Shown here: in pieces, positions 42,750 through 51,022 of the stretch
Layout: the number at the start of each line of letters is the position of its first letter
How positions within the stretch are numbered: position 1 is the stretch's first letter
DNA from: an uncultured Propionibacteriaceae bacterium
GTDB taxonomy: Bacteria; Actinomycetota; Actinomycetes; Propionibacteriales; Propionibacteriaceae
Assembly: GCA_937965785.1 (NCBI GenBank)
Contig: CALCKT010000011.1
Coordinates: 74,347-138,346, forward strand
Length of the DNA: 64,000 nucleotides
Direction: 5' to 3'
The notes under the pieces: model-generated
Databases searched by the model: none
The model's input: the letters and a program-made list of their open reading frames with translations, nothing else
What the model was told of the DNA's origin: nothing
Position numbers and translations under genes: made by a program

Positions 42750-44089
42750 GAGCCGGAACCCTCCTGGATGAGTCGTTTCGAGGCCTCCAGGAGAAGTTCC
42801 CAGAAGGGGCGTCGTGGGTTGCTGGTCACGGTGATCTCGTTCGCATCCGCCCGGTTCCTCAGGACCGCGGCCCCACGGTGCGGGGTCATCACCCAGGTGA
42901 GTGCAGGCTCCCCATCAGGGCCGAGCAGGGACATGGGAACCCACTGCTGCGCGGAGAACGCGACGGCGTCCCTCTGGGTTGCGGCACCGGGTGGGATGTT
43001 GGCGAGCAGCTTGGCCAGCAGTTCGTGTCGCGTCACGGTGTAGTGGAAACGCATCTCCCAGGCGGGATGGAAACCGATCAACTCCAGCAGGACCCGGGGA
43101 ATCCTCTCGGTGGGGCAGAAACCGAGGGCGCTCCTGTCGGAATTGGTGTCCGGGGAGATGAAGGACAGGACGGCCAGGGCTCTCGGGCCGTCGATCCAGA
43201 AGGTCAGCATCCTCGGTGGAGAGCCCTTCACCTGCAAAGCCACCTGCCGCCCGTTCAGCAGGTGCCGGGCCACCCGCGTCCCCAGCTCCGTGGCCACGCC
43301 GTTCCATTCCGCCAATCCCGCCCGCACCAGCTTCCGGTCGCCGTAGGTCGGCATTGCGTTCTTCATGGAGCGGCCGAGCAACGCCAGGGCGCCGAAGGAC
43401 CTGAAGGTTTTCTCCGGGAGTTCGACGACCTCAGTGGAGAGGCAGGGGATGGCCGGTGCGGTGTCGACGGGTTCGGTCCGCCACGGGGAATGGGGTGTGA
43501 CCGGCCGGAGTGCGGGTGGTTCGAGGATCTCCAGGTTCTCCCGGGGTGCGTCGTCGCGCCGCTCCGCCCACTCGTCGCAGAGGAGCGTGTCAGCGGTCAA
43601 CATCTCGCGGGGAATCCCGCGCTCCTTGCGTGGCAGGGGCCGCAGGCTGTCCAGGATCGTCTCGTGAACACCGCCGCGACGCCAAACGCGCCAAGGCACG
43701 GTCACGGTCAGCTCCGCCAGCGCATTCCCGGCCACCAGCAGGTCGCGGATCGTCAACAGGCCAAGCGATTCGGCACCACCCCCGGCAACATCCGGCGCGG
43801 AGAACGCCCACAACCGGCGGCGCTCCCTGATGTCCGAATTGGCTTTCCTGTCGGGAATCGCTTCCACGTGGAGGACGGTTCTCTCCCGGGAGACCTCCCG
43901 GAGGTTCGCCCACGATGCCCGCGCCAGGGAGGACCGGGTGGGACGTTTCACCTGCCACTCCCGCAGCACGACATCCGGGCTGAAACCCGCGACCGACTCG
44001 TCCGAGGTGGCGGTGACCAGCCCTTCTTTCGTCTCCGCCGTCCAGGTGGCGGGTACGTCGAAGGCGAAGCAGCAACCGGCCAACTCCAT
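42746..44089 (-). CDS. Hypothetical 447-aa protein with LpqN-like N-terminal domain
   Basis: A soluble protein without signal peptide. The first 150 residues (GCCFAFDVPATWTAETKEGL, LREWQVKRPTRSSLARASWA, LLTIRDLLVAGNALAELTVT) resemble the PsbP/LpqN-like fold in arrangement, which I treat as weak evidence. The second half is unassigned (WVPMSLLGPDGEPALTWVMT). ATG 44089 has GAGGAG eight bases upstream, so the longer frame reaching 44344 through a repeat is rejected. It pairs with a small membrane protein. Function unknown. Confidence 0.65.
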   Translation of the reverse strand: MELAGCCFAFDVPATWTAETKEGLVTATSDESVAGFSPDVVLREWQVKRPTRSSLARASWANLREVSRERTVLHVEAIPDRKANSDIRERRRLWAFSAPDVAGGGAESLGLLTIRDLLVAGNALAELTVTVPWRVWRRGGVHETILDSLRPLPRKERGIPREMLTADTLLCDEWAERRDDAPRENLEILEPPALRPVTPHSPWRTEPVDTAPAIPCLSTEVVELPEKTFRSFGALALLGRSMKNAMPTYGDRKLVRAGLAEWNGVATELGTRVARHLLNGRQVALQVKGSPPRMLTFWIDGPRALAVLSFISPDTNSDRSALGFCPTERIPRVLLELIGFHPAWEMRFHYTVTRHELLAKLLANIPPGAATQRDAVAFSAQQWVPMSLLGPDGEPALTWVMTPHRGAAVLRNRADANEITVTSNPRRPFWELLLEASKRLIQEGSGS

Positions 44090-44209
44090 CGGGGACTCCT
44101 CAACGTTTTGCCGTTGCTCGTACACGCTAGGCCAGTTTCCCGGGTGGCGTGAAAAAACCAGAGAAACTGGGGATCCCGGGGACGGATCTCCTTCCCGAGG
44201 CCGGGCGTG

Positions 44210-44343
44210 TTGAGACCAGGGTGGCCGTGGTGGAGCTCTGGCTACCGGGTGCGGGTTGGTTTCGACTCGGGCCACTCCTTCGTCGCAGCCCGGCTCAACC
44301 AACTTCGGGGAGGGGTGTTCGCGGCCCGGCTCAACCGGCTTCA
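44210..44343. repeat. Family A repeat, partly degenerate
   Basis: A good right arm (44258-44306, GGTTTCGACTCGGGCC ... CGGCTCAACCAACTTC) and a solo right terminus to 44343 (CGGCTCAACCGGCTTC). The left arm is degenerate (GTGTTGAGACCAGGGTGG). The rest of the 44090-44551 gap has no recognisable gene. Confidence 0.6.
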
Positions 44344-44551
44344 AAGGCCGACCGCCTCCTGCGCACGAAAAGCGGAAGAAGAACGGTTCAACGTCGTGTG
44401 GCGGCGTTGAACCGTCGAACCTCCGTGATTCGTGTGCGGGATGAGCTGCTGCCTGAGCTGCGCGACGGCCTACCGTCGAGGGGACGGGGTGGCGGTGGTG
44501 CCCCTGGCGCTGCTGGGGCCGTGACGCCGGGGCCGGGGCTCAGTGATCCGG

Positions 44552-45322
44552 TCAGCGGACGAAGACGGGGGCGTCGGGTGTCGAGCGCTGTTCGTCGTAG
44601 GCGTAGCCGTTCTCGGCGAAGTCAGGGAGTCTCGCCGCGGAGCGGACCCGGTTGCGGACCAGCCAGCCGGCCATGGCGCCGCGGGCGCGTTTGGCGTGGA
44701 AACTGACCACGCGGGCGGTGCCGTTCCGGTCGCGGTCCTCGAAACGCGGGGTGATGATCCGCGCTTCGAGGCGGTCGGCGTCGACGGCGGCGAAGTACTC
44801 CTGCGACGCCAGGTTGACCAGCACCTTCGCACCCGGGGAAGCGGCCAGGTCCTCGCGCAGCAGGTCGGTGATGCGCCCGCCCCACCAGTCGCGGAGGTTG
44901 CGGCCGCGGTCGGTGGCCAGGCGGGTGCCCATCTCCAGGCGGTGCGGCTGGATCAGGTCGAGGGGACGCAGCAGCCCGTAGAGCCCGGACAGGATCCGCA
45001 GGCTCTTCTGCGCCTCGGTGAAGTCGCGGGCCTCGAAGTCGCGGGCGCGCAGCCCCTGGTAGACGTCGCCGTTGAAGGCCAGTACCGCCGGGCGCGAGTC
45101 GTCGGGGGTGTGCGGGGTGGTGAACTCGCGGTAGCGCGTCGCGTTGAGATGGGCCAGGTCCTCGGAGATGCGCATCAGTTTCGCGATGTCGCCGGGCGAT
45201 TTGGTGCGCATGATCTCGATCAGCCCCTCGGTCTCGTCGATCAACCGCGGTTCGGTGTGCCCGGTGGCGGTGACCGGCGAGTCGAAGTCGAGTGACTTGG
45301 CGGGGGAGAGGATGCTCAGCAT
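44552..45322 (-). CDS. yaaA: Peroxide stress protein YaaA (DUF328/UPF0246)
   Basis: A 256-residue cytoplasmic protein of the YaaA family, linked in E. coli to limiting free iron and DNA damage under H2O2. The N-terminal LSILSPAKSLDF, FNGDVYQGLRARDF, LRILSGLYGLLRPLDLIQPH (in parts), VNLASQEYFAAVD and the C-terminal SFHAKRARGAMAGWLV are family hallmarks. ATG 45322 with TGAGGAC upstream is preferred over a longer frame that reads through a family B repeat. Monocistronic. Confidence 0.92.
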   Translation of the reverse strand: MLSILSPAKSLDFDSPVTATGHTEPRLIDETEGLIEIMRTKSPGDIAKLMRISEDLAHLNATRYREFTTPHTPDDSRPAVLAFNGDVYQGLRARDFEARDFTEAQKSLRILSGLYGLLRPLDLIQPHRLEMGTRLATDRGRNLRDWWGGRITDLLREDLAASPGAKVLVNLASQEYFAAVDADRLEARIITPRFEDRDRNGTARVVSFHAKRARGAMAGWLVRNRVRSAARLPDFAENGYAYDEQRSTPDAPVFVR

Positions 45323-45353
45323 GTCCTCATTGTCGCCCATCCCCCTCCCTCTC

Positions 45354-45475
45354 CCCCGGTTCGCTGGCCTTGTTCCTGTTTTGCTGGGCTTGTTCACGTT
45401 TGCCTGCGCTGTGAGGCCAGCGAACACGAACAAGCCCAGCAAACCGGTGTTAAGGCCAGCGAACCGGGGAGGGGC
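45354..45475. repeat. Family B repeat upstream of yaaA
   Basis: CCGGTTCGCTGGCC and TTTTGCTGGGCTTGTTCACG lead to the core GTTTGCCTGCGCTGTGAGGC (core palindrome damaged), then inverted copies ending CCAGCAAACCGG and CCAGCGAACCGG. The same layout as 7906-8022. Confidence 0.7.
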
Positions 45476-45488
45476 TGGAGAATGGGGC

Positions 45489-45596
45489 GAGGCGTGGGGA
45501 GGACTGGGGTGAGGTGTGGGGAGGACTGGGGTGAGGCGTGGGGAGGACTGGGGTGAGGCGTGGGGAGGACTGGGGTGAGGTGTGGGGAGGGGCTGG
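45489..45596. repeat. 22-bp G-rich tandem repeat
   Basis: Four full copies of GAGGYGTGGGGAGGACTGGG-GT (22 bases) and a partial fifth. The plus strand is nearly all purine, with many GGGG/GGG runs. It directly follows a family B repeat and lies 130 bases before the glycosyltransferase operon. No gene is seen in 45323-45728. Confidence 0.8.
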
Positions 45597-45728
45597 TGGC
45601 GGGCAGCTGGTTGAGAGCGGTTTCAACAACATGAGAAAGCTCTCACGTCAGCCTCATCGCTTGCTTCATTTCGGTTGCGATGCTCTTCTCAGTCTCGGGG
45701 AACGGGACTGGAGAGAAAGGCAACGATC

Positions 45729-46916
45729 ATGGCGGAAACCTACCGGGTACTGCTGTACAGCCATGACTCCCAAGGCCTGGGGCATGTGCGACGCAACCTG
45801 GCCATAGCGCACAACCTAGCCCGGCGCCTGCCAGGAGCCCTCGACGCCGATGTCGCGGGGCTCCTGGTCACCGGGCTGGCACCCGCATCACGCTTCCCCC
45901 TGCCCGAGGGCTTCGACTGGGTCACCATCCCGGGCGTTTCCAAGGGCCGCAACGGTTACCAGCCGCGCAGCCTGTCCGGCGCCACCGGCGACCTGATCAA
46001 ACTCCGCTCCCGGCTGCTGCAGGCCGCTCTGCTTGGTTTCAAACCCGACCTGGTCATCATCGACCGCCACATCTACGGTGTCTGGGCCGAGCTGCGGGAA
46101 CCCCTCATGTGGTTGCGCACACAGCATCCGTCCGTGCGGGTGGTCCTCGGACTGCGAGAAGTTCTCGACGAGCCCAGTGTCGCCGCCGCGGAGTGGGAAC
46201 GCCTCGGCGACCCCGACCGGCTGCGTGACCTCGTGGACGAGGTGTGGGTCTACGGCGACCCCGCCGTCCACGACCCCATCGCCACGGGTGAGGCCCCGCC
46301 CGCCCTGGCCGACCGCATCCGCTTCACCGGTTACCTCGCCAACGACCGCCGCGTCAGCGACCACGGCGAACCGATCGAACCCAAACCGTTCGTGCTCACC
46401 ACCGCGGGCGGCGGTTCCGACGGGCACGAGCTGCTGCGCGCCGCCGTCGCCATGCAGGTCCCGGAAGGGTACGAGAACATCGTCGTCACCGGGCCGCAGC
46501 TCGACGACGACAGCTTCGAGGCCATCGCCGCTCAGGCCGGCCCCGGCACGCAGGTGCACCGCTCCTGGCCGGGCCTGGGTAGTCAGATCGCCGAGGCATC
46601 AGCCGTGATCTCCATGGGCGGCTACAACACCGTCTGCGAGATCCTCGCCACTGAGACCCCGGCACTGGTCGTGCCCCGCGAGGTCCCGCGGCTGGAGCAG
46701 CTGATCCGCGCCGAGACCCTCCGCGACGCCCGCGCCCTCGACGTGATGCGCACCCCGCAGGTCACCCCCGAAACCCTCGGGGCCTGGGTGGCCGACGCCG
46801 TGACGCGCCGCGTGGACCGCTCCCACATCGCCCTCGACGGCCTGGCGGCCGCCGCTGATTTCGCCGCTGACCTGCTCAGCGACGCCGACCACGTGGAAAG
46901 GCAGGTTGTGGCATGA
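45729..46916 (+). CDS. MurG-like glycosyltransferase (COG4671 type)
   Basis: A 395-residue GT-B enzyme. The N-terminal acceptor domain has YSHDSQGLGHVRRNLAIAHN, comparable to the GGxxGH loop of MurG. The C-terminal donor domain has TTAGGGSDGHELLRAAV and SMGGYNTVCEILATETPALV, then EQLIRAETL. ATG 45729 has AGAAAGG upstream. First gene of a seven-gene operon whose members overlap or nearly overlap. Cytoplasmic or membrane-peripheral; donor and acceptor unknown. Confidence 0.85.
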   Translation: MAETYRVLLYSHDSQGLGHVRRNLAIAHNLARRLPGALDADVAGLLVTGLAPASRFPLPEGFDWVTIPGVSKGRNGYQPRSLSGATGDLIKLRSRLLQAALLGFKPDLVIIDRHIYGVWAELREPLMWLRTQHPSVRVVLGLREVLDEPSVAAAEWERLGDPDRLRDLVDEVWVYGDPAVHDPIATGEAPPALADRIRFTGYLANDRRVSDHGEPIEPKPFVLTTAGGGSDGHELLRAAVAMQVPEGYENIVVTGPQLDDDSFEAIAAQAGPGTQVHRSWPGLGSQIAEASAVISMGGYNTVCEILATETPALVVPREVPRLEQLIRAETLRDARALDVMRTPQVTPETLGAWVADAVTRRVDRSHIALDGLAAAADFAADLLSDADHVERQVVA

Positions 46917-48103
46917 CCCGCATCGGATACGTCCTCAAGGTCTACCCGCGCTTCTCCGAGACCTTCATCGTCACCGAGATCCTGGCCCGCGAGGCCCAGG
47001 GCGACGACCTGAGCATCTACGCGCTGCGTCCCACCACCGACGCCCGCTTCCACCCCGAGATCGCGCGGGTGCGCGCCCAGGTCTCGTGGGTGCCGCGCCC
47101 CACCAGGGCCAGCGATTTCTGGCTCCAGCTCAGCGACTCCCTGAGCCACGAGGAACTGCGACGCCGTTTCGCCGAGCTCGCGCCCAGCATCGCCGACCTG
47201 CCCGCCGACGAGGTTGCGCAGGGAATCTCCCTGGCCGCGTCCGTGATCAACGACGGCATCGACCACCTCCACGCCCACTTCGCAACCCTGGCGGGCCGGA
47301 TGGCTTGGCTCGCATCCCGGCTGACGGGGGTGCCCTACACCATCACCACGCACGCCAAGGACATCTACCACGAGTCCGTGGACCGCGGCTGGCTGCGGCG
47401 GATCTGCGGCGACGCCGACCGGGTGATCGCGATCAGCCGTTTCAACGAGCGCTACCTGAACGAGGTCCTCAAGGACACCGGGGCGAGGATTTCCCTGCAG
47501 TACAACGCCCTCGAACTGGAACGTTTCCCCTACCGCGACCCGATCCAGCCCAGCCTTCCGCTGCGGATCGCCACCGTCGGGCGGCTCGTCCCGAAGAAGG
47601 GTTTCGCCGACCTGATCGACGCCGTCGCGGCCCTCGACATTCCCGTCGAACTGGACATCGCGGGCAGCGGTGAGCTGCACGACGATCTCGCCGCCCGCAT
47701 CGAACGTTTCGGCCTGGGCGATCGCGCCCGCCTGGTGGGGCCGCTCACCCAGAACGAGGTCTCGGAGCTGATCCGCAGCTCCCACGTCTTCGCTGCTCCC
47801 TGCATTCCCGCCGAAGACGGCAACATCGACGGCCTGCCGACGGTGGTGCTGGAGGCCATGGCCCTCGGCACCCCGGTGGTCGCGACCTCCGTCAGCGGCC
47901 TGCCCGAGGTGGTTCGCGACGGCCTCACCGGTATCCTCATCGAGCCCGGCGACGTCGCTGCCCTGACCCGGTCCCTGGCCGAGCTGGCCTCCGGGCAGGT
48001 GCCCGTGGTCACCCTCGCCCGCAACGCCCGGGCCCTCATCGAAGAACAGTTCAACAGCCGCCGCCAGGCGGCCACGCTCTCCACATGGGAGGGAGGAAAC
48101 TGA
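46913..48103 (+). CDS. Glycosyltransferase family 4 (WcaL-like)
   Basis: A 396-residue GT4 retaining glycosyltransferase. The acceptor half contains YVLKVYPRFSETFIVTEILA, typical of WcaL/colanic-acid enzymes, and HAHFATLAGRMAWLAS. The donor half shows TVGRLVPKKGFADLIDAV, AAPCIPAEDGNIDGLPTVVL with the EX7E region (EDGNIDGLPTVVLEAMA), and TGILIEPGDVAALTRSL. ATGA overlap with the first gene. Confidence 0.88.
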   Translation: MTRIGYVLKVYPRFSETFIVTEILAREAQGDDLSIYALRPTTDARFHPEIARVRAQVSWVPRPTRASDFWLQLSDSLSHEELRRRFAELAPSIADLPADEVAQGISLAASVINDGIDHLHAHFATLAGRMAWLASRLTGVPYTITTHAKDIYHESVDRGWLRRICGDADRVIAISRFNERYLNEVLKDTGARISLQYNALELERFPYRDPIQPSLPLRIATVGRLVPKKGFADLIDAVAALDIPVELDIAGSGELHDDLAARIERFGLGDRARLVGPLTQNEVSELIRSSHVFAAPCIPAEDGNIDGLPTVVLEAMALGTPVVATSVSGLPEVVRDGLTGILIEPGDVAALTRSLAELASGQVPVVTLARNARALIEEQFNSRRQAATLSTWEGGN

Positions 48104-49227
48104 TGCGCATCGCATACGTCACCGTCGATCCCGGGATCCCCGTTTTCGGCACAAAAGGCGCCTCCGTGCACATCCAGGAGGTGGTGCGGGAACTGATCCG
48201 CCGCGGACACGACGTCACCGTCCACACCACCCGCGCCGGAGATGACATCCCCGCCGACCTGGCCGGCCTGGAGGTGGTCGAGACCCGCATCGAGGCCAAC
48301 GACCCCGAGGCCAGGGAACGTGCCCAGCAGGAGGTATCCGCCTGGATCGCGGCACGTATCATCACCGACGGCGCCGACCTGGTCTACGAACGCTATTCGC
48401 TGTTCAGCACCGTGCTGTCCAAGGTGGTGGACGCCACCGGGGTCGCCGGGATCCTGGAGGTCAACGCCCCCCTCATCGAGGAGCAGCGCACCCATCGGGT
48501 GCTCGTCGACGAGGAGGCCGCCGAGAACGCGCTGTCCCGTCAGGTGGCGGCCGCCACCGCCACCATCGCGGTCTCCGATCCCGTCCGCGACTGGGTGCGG
48601 GAACGCACCGGCTCGGAGCGCGTCCACACCGTCCCCAACGGCGTCAGCATCAACCGCATCGTCCCGCAGCCCGAGGAAGTCGGCGACCCGGTGGTGACCT
48701 TCGTCGGCACCCTCAAACCGTGGCACGGCGTCACCGATCTGCTGGCCGCCGCGGCCCTCGCCGAACAACCCTGGAAGCTGCGGATCATCGGCGACGGACC
48801 GGAACGGGCCGCCCTGGAGGAGCAGGCCGCCGGCCTCGGGATCAAGGTGGACTTCCGCGGCGCAGTCGCCCCCGCCGAAATGCCGGGGCAGCTCGCCGGA
48901 TCCGCCATCGGCGTGGCCCCCTACCCCGATCTCGGTGGCGAACAGCAGCAGTACTTCTCACCCCTGAAGGTCTACGAGTACCTGGCGGCCGGGCTGCCGG
49001 TGGTGGCCTCCGAGGTCGGGCAGCTGCCGCAGATCCTCGGTGAGCTGGGCACCCTGGTGCCGCCCTCCGACCCGGCCGCGCTGGCCGCCGCCATCGACAC
49101 CCTCGCCGCCGACCCCGCTCTGCGCGGAAAACTGGGATGGCAGGGGCGAGTGCAGGCCGAGGAGAAACACAGCTGGGCCGGTGCCGTCGACCACATTCTT
49201 GACCTGGCCGGGAGGGCCGATGGCTGA
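48103..49227 (+). CDS. Second glycosyltransferase family 4 enzyme
   Basis: A 374-residue GT4 enzyme. GTKGASVHIQEVVRELIRRG at the N-terminus binds the acceptor side. TVPNGVSINRIVPQ, TFVGTLKPWHGVTDLLAAAA and FSPLKVYEYLAAGLPVVASE with the donor-binding Glu follow. TGATG joins it to the upstream stop, and GGGAGGAAAC is its ribosome-binding site. The frame overlaps the ABC gene by eight bases. Confidence 0.88.
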   Translation: MRIAYVTVDPGIPVFGTKGASVHIQEVVRELIRRGHDVTVHTTRAGDDIPADLAGLEVVETRIEANDPEARERAQQEVSAWIAARIITDGADLVYERYSLFSTVLSKVVDATGVAGILEVNAPLIEEQRTHRVLVDEEAAENALSRQVAAATATIAVSDPVRDWVRERTGSERVHTVPNGVSINRIVPQPEEVGDPVVTFVGTLKPWHGVTDLLAAAALAEQPWKLRIIGDGPERAALEEQAAGLGIKVDFRGAVAPAEMPGQLAGSAIGVAPYPDLGGEQQQYFSPLKVYEYLAAGLPVVASEVGQLPQILGELGTLVPPSDPAALAAAIDTLAADPALRGKLGWQGRVQAEEKHSWAGAVDHILDLAGRADG

Positions 49228-51022
49228 TCGCAACAAACCTTCGATGCGGCGCAGCTTGAAGCTGGTCGCGCCCGACGTCGCCCCGCATCGCGCGCTCATC
49301 CTGTTCGGTGTGATCGCGCTGCTGATGGAGGTGGCCTTCCGGGTGCTGGAGCCGTGGCCCCTGAAGATCGTCGTCGATGCGGTGACGGCATTCCGGGGCG
49401 CGAAGGTCTCCCACCAGCCGGCGAGCGCCGAGCTGCTGATCGGGTGCGGTGTTGTGCTGCTGCTGATCGTGGGGTTGCGTGCCCTCAGCAACTACCTGGC
49501 CACCATCTGCTTCGCGCTGGTCGGCTCCCGGGCCGCCACGTCGCTGCGGGCCCGCGTGTTCCGGCACGTCCAGGGCCTGTCCCAGCAGTTCCACGCCCGC
49601 AACCGCAGCGCCGACACCGTGCAGCGGATAGTCGGTGACGTCGCGCGGATGCAGGAGGTCGCGATCACCGCAGGGATGCCGCTGATGGCCAACGTCGCGA
49701 CGTTGCTGGTGATGGTCGTTGTGATGTTCTTCCTCGACCCGCTGCTCGCCACCGTCGTGCTGGCGGCGGTCGTGGCCTTCGCGGTGACCTCGGGGCCGAC
49801 CTCGCGGAAGATCACCGACGCGTCCCGCCAGACCCGAAAGGGTGAGGGGCATCTGGCCAACACCGCCCAGGAGTCCCTCGCTTCGATCCGTGTGGTGCAG
49901 GCCTACGGGCTGGAAGACATGGTGGAGGAGAACTTCACCTCCGCGAACCGCACGTCGCTGCGGGAAGGGGTGCGGTCGCGCCGCTACGCCGCCAGGCTGG
50001 AGCGTGCCACCGACTTCATCGTCGGCCTGGCGACCGCGATCGTGCTGGTCGGCGGCGGGCTGCGGGTGATGCAGGGCGCGATGAGCCCCGGTGACCTGGT
50101 GTTGTTCATCACCTACCTGCGCACCACCATGAAACCGCTGCGTGACATGGCCAAGTACACGGGCCGTATCGCCCGGGCCAGCGCGTCGGGGGAGCGGGTC
50201 GCCGACCTGATGGAGATCACCCCCGACGTCGCCACCCCCGATGAGCCGGTGCGGCCCAGCGCCGTGTTGGGTGCGGTGCAGTTCGACCAGGTCGTCACCG
50301 AGTACGACGGCGTCGAGGTGCTGCACGGCCTCAGCCTGGACATCCAGCCCGGCGAACGGATCGCGATCATCGGGCCGTCCGGGGCGGGCAAGTCCACCCT
50401 CGTGTCGCTGCTGGTGCGGGCCATCGACCCGGTGACCGGGTGCGTGCGGCTCGACGGGCACCGTCTGACCGACCTCGACCTGACCCAGCTGCGCGCCAGC
50501 ATCTCCCTGCTGCACCAGGAGGCGGTGCTGTTCACCGGCACCATCCGCGAGAACATTCGCATGGGCCGCGCGGACGCCACCGACGCGGAGGTGGAGGATG
50601 CCGCCCGCGCCGCCAACGCCCACGACTTCATCATGGAACAACCCGACGGTTACGACACCGTCGTGGGAGAACGCGGCGGCACCCTCTCCGGCGGTCAGCG
50701 GCAGCGGATCGCGATCGCCCGGGCGCTGCTGCGACGCTCCCCCGTCGTGGTGCTCGACGAAGCCACCACCGGTCTCGACCCCGAGGCGGCGAGCCTGGTG
50801 CTGGACGCCATCGACCGTCTCGCCGCGGGCCGTACCACCCTGGCCATCACCCACGACGCCGAGGTGGCGCTCAGGGCGACGCGGGTGGTGTGGCTCGAGG
50901 ATGGCCGCATCCGGCTCGACGCCACCCCGGAGGAACTCATCGCCAACAGCGAAGTGTTCCGGGCCTGGGTGGAGGCCAGCGGTCGCGACATGGACTCCAT
51001 CAAGGTAGGGAGCCCGCAGTGA
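49220..51022 (+). CDS. ABC half-transporter (exporter), permease-ATPase fusion
   Basis: A 600-residue type I exporter: six helices in residues 20-300 (ALILFGVIALLMEVAFRVLE and so on), then the ATPase with Walker A GPSGAGKST, Q-loop SLLHQEAVLF, signature TLSGGQRQRIAIARALL and Walker B VVVLDEATTGLD. It should act as a homodimer. The start ATG 49220 lies inside the upstream gene; GGGAGGG is the ribosome-binding site. In this operon it probably flips a glycolipid or glycoconjugate made by the three glycosyltransferases. Confidence 0.9.
   Translation: MADRNKPSMRRSLKLVAPDVAPHRALILFGVIALLMEVAFRVLEPWPLKIVVDAVTAFRGAKVSHQPASAELLIGCGVVLLLIVGLRALSNYLATICFALVGSRAATSLRARVFRHVQGLSQQFHARNRSADTVQRIVGDVARMQEVAITAGMPLMANVATLLVMVVVMFFLDPLLATVVLAAVVAFAVTSGPTSRKITDASRQTRKGEGHLANTAQESLASIRVVQAYGLEDMVEENFTSANRTSLREGVRSRRYAARLERATDFIVGLATAIVLVGGGLRVMQGAMSPGDLVLFITYLRTTMKPLRDMAKYTGRIARASASGERVADLMEITPDVATPDEPVRPSAVLGAVQFDQVVTEYDGVEVLHGLSLDIQPGERIAIIGPSGAGKSTLVSLLVRAIDPVTGCVRLDGHRLTDLDLTQLRASISLLHQEAVLFTGTIRENIRMGRADATDAEVEDAARAANAHDFIMEQPDGYDTVVGERGGTLSGGQRQRIAIARALLRRSPVVVLDEATTGLDPEAASLVLDAIDRLAAGRTTLAITHDAEVALRATRVVWLEDGRIRLDATPEELIANSEVFRAWVEASGRDMDSIKVGSPQ

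Noticed and set aside
44090..44344. N-terminal extension of the 447-residue protein
   Set aside because: It is encoded by a family A repeat (KPVEPGREHPSP...), and GAGGAG precedes the internal ATG 44089.
45323..45442. N-terminal extension of yaaA by 40 codons
   Set aside because: The extension reads through a family B repeat and lacks a ribosome-binding site. The family's usual start is at 45322.
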